A DNA stretch of 64,000 nucleotides, from NCBI RefSeq assembly GCF_000737715.1, contig NZ_JPRN01000004.1, positions 62,001 to 126,000 on the forward strand, in the 5' to 3' direction. The notes under the pieces are model-generated. The model was not told the origin of the DNA and made no database searches. It saw nothing but the letters and a program-made list of their open reading frames with translations. Shown here piece after piece: positions 60,609 to 64,000 of this stretch. The stretch's first letter is position 1; the number at the start of each line of letters is the position of its first letter. The DNA comes from Chryseobacterium sp. JM1. Its GTDB lineage: Bacteria; Bacteroidota; Bacteroidia; Flavobacteriales; Weeksellaceae. Both the position numbers and the translations under genes were made by a program.

Positions 60609-61448
60609 TTACTCGCCAAGCTTTGAAATTGATCCGTTTTTCCTTTGCTTTAATCTTTCCAGATAAACCGGCATGGTTTCTTCCATTCTCAACAGCGTCC
60701 CGGCAAGATTTTTTGCTTTCACATAAGTTCTTACCTGAGGTTTAACCTCAAAGGAATATTGGATAAATTCTGAAATCCGTTCTTCAGGAATTCCTGCCTT
60801 GGTAAAATACTCATTATCTACACGGTTCCTCACCCACATAATATGCTCCTGCAGATCGTCATACCTGTACTGCCGTTTCTGGCGTCTTGCTTTCCCGCTG
60901 ATCAGATCATAGGTACCCTGCACATCTAAGCTTCCTAAAAGTATCGGAAGAAGAACCTTTTTAACTTCTGCAGGCTTTTCACGCATTTTACCAACAGGTT
61001 GTGGCAAACCTACCGCCTGTTGTACAATCTCTCCTTTATCTATTTTTGCGGCCAATCGGGAATCCGTTTCCAGGTCACCGGTTGGTTTTTTGACAATTTT
61101 TACTTCTCCGACATCTCTCGGTATCGGAATCATGGTAACCAGCAATTGAGGATTGTAGCCATTGATAAGAACTCTTGTGGATACTCTGTTGAAATCTGCT
61201 TTTACAAATCTCAGTTCGTCATTAGGAGATGCTTCAATAGAGAACATTCCCATAGCATTGGAAGATGTTTTCTGATCGGTAGACATATTAATAACAATGA
61301 CTGAGCTTAAATCCACCCCGTCATCATCTGTGATTCGCCCGCTAACAGTTTGTTGTGCCATGAAACTATTAAACGCGAAAATCACAAGGAAGAAAGTTTT
61401 CTTCCAATCAGCAACATTGATATTTCTACATCCAACATTCATCTTCAT
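60609..61448 (-). CDS. Secreted CarboxypepD_reg-like protein, paralog 3 of 3
   Basis: A 279-residue protein; start at 61448 or the ATG two codons on. The signal region KTFFLVIFAFNSFMAQ precedes a carboxypeptidase-regulatory-like beta-sandwich (VSGRITDDDGVDLSSVIVIN, MGMFSIEASPNDELRFVKAD). After a VGEVKIVKKPTGDLETDSRL linker comes a helical C-terminal part. The DELRFVKA and PTGDLE.D segments recur in the two genes upstream, ten bases and further away. Function unknown; envelope location expected. Confidence 0.78.
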   Translation of the reverse strand: MKMNVGCRNINVADWKKTFFLVIFAFNSFMAQQTVSGRITDDDGVDLSSVIVINMSTDQKTSSNAMGMFSIEASPNDELRFVKADFNRVSTRVLINGYNPQLLVTMIPIPRDVGEVKIVKKPTGDLETDSRLAAKIDKGEIVQQAVGLPQPVGKMREKPAEVKKVLLPILLGSLDVQGTYDLISGKARRQKRQYRYDDLQEHIMWVRNRVDNEYFTKAGIPEERISEFIQYSFEVKPQVRTYVKAKNLAGTLLRMEETMPVYLERLKQRKNGSISKLGE

Positions 61449-61458
61449 ATTTTTAAAA

Positions 61459-62265
61459 CTAAATACTACTCACTTTTTGGGTTTTCCTGTATTCGGCAAA
61501 TGCTGCTCTTAATTCATATTCCACGACATCTGCCTTAAAGTTTTTTCTGAATTTTTTCGCCATCATTCTCGTGTCATTCGCATAAATCAGGAATTTATCG
61601 ATCTGCTCTTCATCCATTCCATATTTTTTCAGAAACTGTAAATCTATTTCATTTTTTATTCTTTGGATAAAATCCTGGGTTTCCTTATAGTTGGCTTTCG
61701 TGATCTTAAGTTCTGTCGCTTTTTTAAACAAACCCACAGCGGCATCCAGAACCCCTAAAAGACTTACCTGTCCGGCATTATAATCCGGTTTGAAGGTTTT
61801 CGAAATCGCATTATCCGGTAACGCTTCATTCAGCGGACTTTTCATATATTCATCAAGCTCTGATCTTAAAGAAACCACTTTCCGGGATTCGTTAAGATGC
61901 TTATTATCTCTTTCCAGATTGCCCGTAGGTTTATAAACGATCTTCACTTCAGGAATTTCTATTTCTACCCTTTCAAAGCTGATCATTAAAGGAGAACTGA
62001 AATCTTCTTTTTTTATTTTTTTATCAATGCGGTAATACCCTTCTTTTACAAAACGTACGTCATCATTTTCCGACGCTTCTATGCTAAATTTCCCTGAAGT
62101 ATCACTTACAGCACTTTTTTGACTGGTGATATTGATAATTAAAACCGGATTAATATTGGTTTTACTGTTATCTGTTACGACACCAGTCACCTGCTGCTGG
62201 GAAAAAAATTCAACAGATACAAAAAGTGGAACTGCGTAAAGGCTTTGTTTAATATACGTTCTCAT
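61459..62265 (-). CDS. Secreted CarboxypepD_reg-like protein, paralog 2 of 3
   Basis: A 268-residue protein with a signal peptide, then VTGVVTDNSKTNINPVLIIN, SGKFSIEASENDDVRFVKEG, EIPEVKIVYKPTGNLERDNK and a helical C-terminus (ETQDFIQRIKNEIDLQFLKK). It has the same plan as its two neighbours. It lies six bases after one and ten bases before the other, so the three form one transcript. Confidence 0.78.
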   Translation of the reverse strand: MRTYIKQSLYAVPLFVSVEFFSQQQVTGVVTDNSKTNINPVLIINITSQKSAVSDTSGKFSIEASENDDVRFVKEGYYRIDKKIKKEDFSSPLMISFERVEIEIPEVKIVYKPTGNLERDNKHLNESRKVVSLRSELDEYMKSPLNEALPDNAISKTFKPDYNAGQVSLLGVLDAAVGLFKKATELKITKANYKETQDFIQRIKNEIDLQFLKKYGMDEEQIDKFLIYANDTRMMAKKFRKNFKADVVEYELRAAFAEYRKTQKVSSI

Positions 62266-62271
62266 CTGTGT

Positions 62272-63018
62272 TTATTTTTGGGTCTGTGGAGCACGGTAGG
62301 ACGAAATTCTTGTCAGCACAAATCTTTGAAACCTGTACAGATCTGCGTCGCTGCAGAACCCATACTTCAGAATACTTTTCCGCTCGAAACCGCCTGCAAG
62401 AACATAACTGATAAAATGTTCAATCTGAGGTCTCTCAATTTTCAGACTGGTAAAATAGTCATCTCCCAATGCTGAATGCAGATAGCCCATCAAATCAATA
62501 TCATCCCATTTGTTCTTTACTTTTCCAATGGAGAAGCCCTGCCCTTTCGGTTGTACAAATTCTCCCGGTCTTGCTGCCAGAATCCTCGGATCCGATTTCT
62601 GAGCGATATACCGATCAATGTCTTTGATGAGTTTTTCAACCTTTTTAGGACGGTTAAGGGTTTTTGCATCAATTTTCAGATCGCCTGTGAGTCCCTGTTT
62701 GACTTCCACTTCAGGAATTAATATGGTTTCTCTCTTTAATGTAATATTGATGGGAGCATCTATAATCTCTTTGGAAATTTTTTTGACGATACGTTCGTAG
62801 CCGGCCTTTATAAACCTGAGTTCATCCCCTGCCCTTCCGGAAACCATGAAATGTCCGTCCCGGTTGGTGACCGTTCTTTCATCCGTTCTGATATTAATGA
62901 CCGTCACATCCTGAATTTCTGCACTGTCTTCAGAAATCACTTTTCCGAAAATGTAATTTTGGGCATGAATGTTAATGAAAAAAAGGGTGGTTAAAAAAAA
63001 GAGTAGTTTAAGTTTCAC
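62272..63018 (-). CDS. Secreted CarboxypepD_reg-like protein, paralog 1 of 3
   Basis: A 248-residue protein with a GTG start at 63016-63018, giving the signal peptide KLKLLFFLTTLFFINIHAQ. The open frame continues to a TTG at 63069, but a TAGATTTG -7 box at 63044-63037 lies inside that stretch, so the longer form would begin upstream of its own promoter. Domain plan as in the next two genes: IFGKVISEDSAEIQDVTVIN, DGHFMVSGRAGDELRFIKAG, VEVKQGLTGDLKIDAK and a helical tail. Confidence 0.8.
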   Translation of the reverse strand: MKLKLLFFLTTLFFINIHAQNYIFGKVISEDSAEIQDVTVINIRTDERTVTNRDGHFMVSGRAGDELRFIKAGYERIVKKISKEIIDAPINITLKRETILIPEVEVKQGLTGDLKIDAKTLNRPKKVEKLIKDIDRYIAQKSDPRILAARPGEFVQPKGQGFSIGKVKNKWDDIDLMGYLHSALGDDYFTSLKIERPQIEHFISYVLAGGFERKSILKYGFCSDADLYRFQRFVLTRISSYRAPQTQK

Positions 63019-63036
63019 GGACAGTTTTTTATTAAG

Positions 63037-63044
63037 CAAATCTA
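63037..63044 (-). promoter_or_regulatory. -7 box of the three-paralog unit
   Basis: TAGATTTG on the minus strand, exact TAnnTTTG; TTG lies 22 bases upstream (63069-63067). The GTG start is 18 bases downstream. Confidence 0.6.
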
Positions 63045-63201
63045 AAATTATTTTTAAATTAATTGACAAGTTTAACCACAGTTAACGTGTTTTGGGATTT
63101 CTTTTTAGTTTTTGCGGATTAAACTGTTAAATCGACGCTCCAAATTGTTAAAATTTCACTTAAAAATTAGCTAACTTGCAGTCTCAATTCTAAATTCAGC
63201 A

Positions 63202-64000
63202 ATGCAAAATTCTTACACAGTGATCAATGCTTCAGCCGGGTCGGGGAAAACGTATGCCCTTGTCCAGAGGCTTTTGATGATCTGTCTCCGCTATCCCAAT
63301 CAGCAGCAGTCGATCAGGAATATTCTCGCACTGACGTTCACTAATAAGGCAGCCAATGAGATGAAGGAGAGAATTCTGTCGTGGCTGGGAAATTTTTCCG
63401 CGGACAATTTTGCAGAAAACGGAGATCTGAAAAATATTCAGAAAGCATTTGAAGCTGATGGCTTAAAAATCACGATTGATGAGCTTCATAGCCGTTCCAA
63501 AAAACTGCTGGATTATGTTCTTCACAATTATTCAACATTGAATATCGGAACGATTGACCGTTTTAATTCAAGACTGGTAAGAAGCTTTTCCTATGAATTG
63601 GGTTTAGCGAAAAATTTTAATCTTGAGATCGATGCAGAACCGTTTCTGATCGAAGCTGTGGATAAAATGCTCGACCAAATCGGTGAAAATGACAACATCT
63701 CCAATTCTTTCATGGATTATGTGGATTACAGTCTGGAAAACAACGAAAGAATCAATCTGAATAAAAGCCTTTATGATTCCGCCAAGGAGTTCGTAAAAGA
63801 TATTCACTACGAACATCTGAAAAGCAACAAAAGCTTTGATGACACGAATTACGAGAATATAAAAAATACACTCAGAAAAGAGATCGTACAGAATAAAAAG
63901 AAGTCTGCAGAGCTTGCCACACAGTCGGTAGAGCTGTTCCGGTCCAGAAATATTGAGATCGAAGATTTCGCACAGGGCAAAAACGGGATCGGAGGATTTT
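63202..64000 (+). CDS. UvrD/RecB-like ATP-dependent helicase, N-terminal part (cut by window edge)
   Basis: The frame opens at the ATG 63202-63204 and stays open to the window end (266 codons). The N-terminus VINASAGSGKTYALVQRLL is the Walker A of superfamily 1A helicases, followed by LALTFTNKAANEMKERIL (motif Ia) and NIGTIDRFNSRLVRSF (a TIDxF segment typical of RecB/AddA-type helicase-nucleases). Full-length relatives are over 1000 residues and pair with an AddB-like subunit for double-strand break processing. The nuclease domain would be outside the window. Confidence 0.88.
   Translation, partial: MQNSYTVINASAGSGKTYALVQRLLMICLRYPNQQQSIRNILALTFTNKAANEMKERILSWLGNFSADNFAENGDLKNIQKAFEADGLKITIDELHSRSKKLLDYVLHNYSTLNIGTIDRFNSRLVRSFSYELGLAKNFNLEIDAEPFLIEAVDKMLDQIGENDNISNSFMDYVDYSLENNERINLNKSLYDSAKEFVKDIHYEHLKSNKSFDDTNYENIKNTLRKEIVQNKKKSAELATQSVELFRSRNIEIEDFAQGKNGIGGF

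Overview
The window is AT-rich chromosomal DNA from a member of the Flavobacteriia, most likely Chryseobacterium or a close relative (family Weeksellaceae). This rests on several things seen together: Bacteroidota-type promoters (TAnnTTTG -7 boxes, TTTG or TTG about 20 bases upstream), almost no Shine-Dalgarno sequences, families typical of the group (DUF6624, DUF2851, DUF4254, DUF4292, SIMPL, three CarboxypepD_reg-like paralogs, GH92), a bacillithiol gene (bshA) and short Cys-rich peptides with KKLKR..LK leaders. The genus is inferred from recalled families, not from a marker gene.

Layout. 1-2423 (minus): a membrane protein cut by the window edge, a protein made of two DUF6624 units, and a secreted esterase. 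2466-14509 (minus): a phenylacetate catabolic operon read paaK-E-A-B-C-D-[beta-helix gene]-G-H-I-J-Y. It has a promoter with an overlapping palindromic operator upstream of paaK, and a TetR-family regulator (14892-15470) behind it. Most spacers inside the operon are filled with word-like imperfect palindromes. paaZ and paaF are not present here. 15941-18535: clpB. 18685-24523 (plus): an accessory block of two 50-58 residue six-cysteine peptides, two paralogous M43 metalloprotease lipoproteins, an unknown soluble protein, a seven-helix membrane protein and a NarL-type two-component pair. 24584-35690: two M1 aminopeptidase-like proteins, an outer-membrane beta-barrel protein divergent from an OmpR-type two-component pair, an endonuclease/phosphatase-fold protein and a 2,4-dienoyl-CoA reductase-like SDR. 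36054-38586: a DUF1573 protein divergent from a second OmpR-type pair. 39150-41447: GH92 alpha-mannosidase. 41766-43103: dihydroorotase. 43319-50401: flippase, sugar nucleotidyltransferase, DUF4292 lipoprotein, EnvC-like protein, TatA, DUF4254, lipoprotein and GTP cyclohydrolase II. 50463-55403: two small lipoproteins, GH3 hexosaminidase, BshA and an AraC regulator. 55469-59245: HD protein, DUF2851, NTF2-like protein, PspC and GNAT. 59501-63018 (minus): SIMPL protein and three tandem CarboxypepD_reg paralogs. 63202-end: a UvrD/RecB-like helicase cut by the window edge.

The main points for follow-up are: (i) the peptide/protease/two-component block at 18.7-24.5 kb; (ii) GTTAAT direct repeats at 11-base spacing upstream of both OmpR-type kinase genes, between each kinase gene and a divergent envelope gene; (iii) the palindromes filling the paa operon and several other families of short intergenic repeats; (iv) a beta-helix gene sitting inside the paa operon. 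No tRNA, rRNA, CRISPR array, insertion sequence or prophage was seen.
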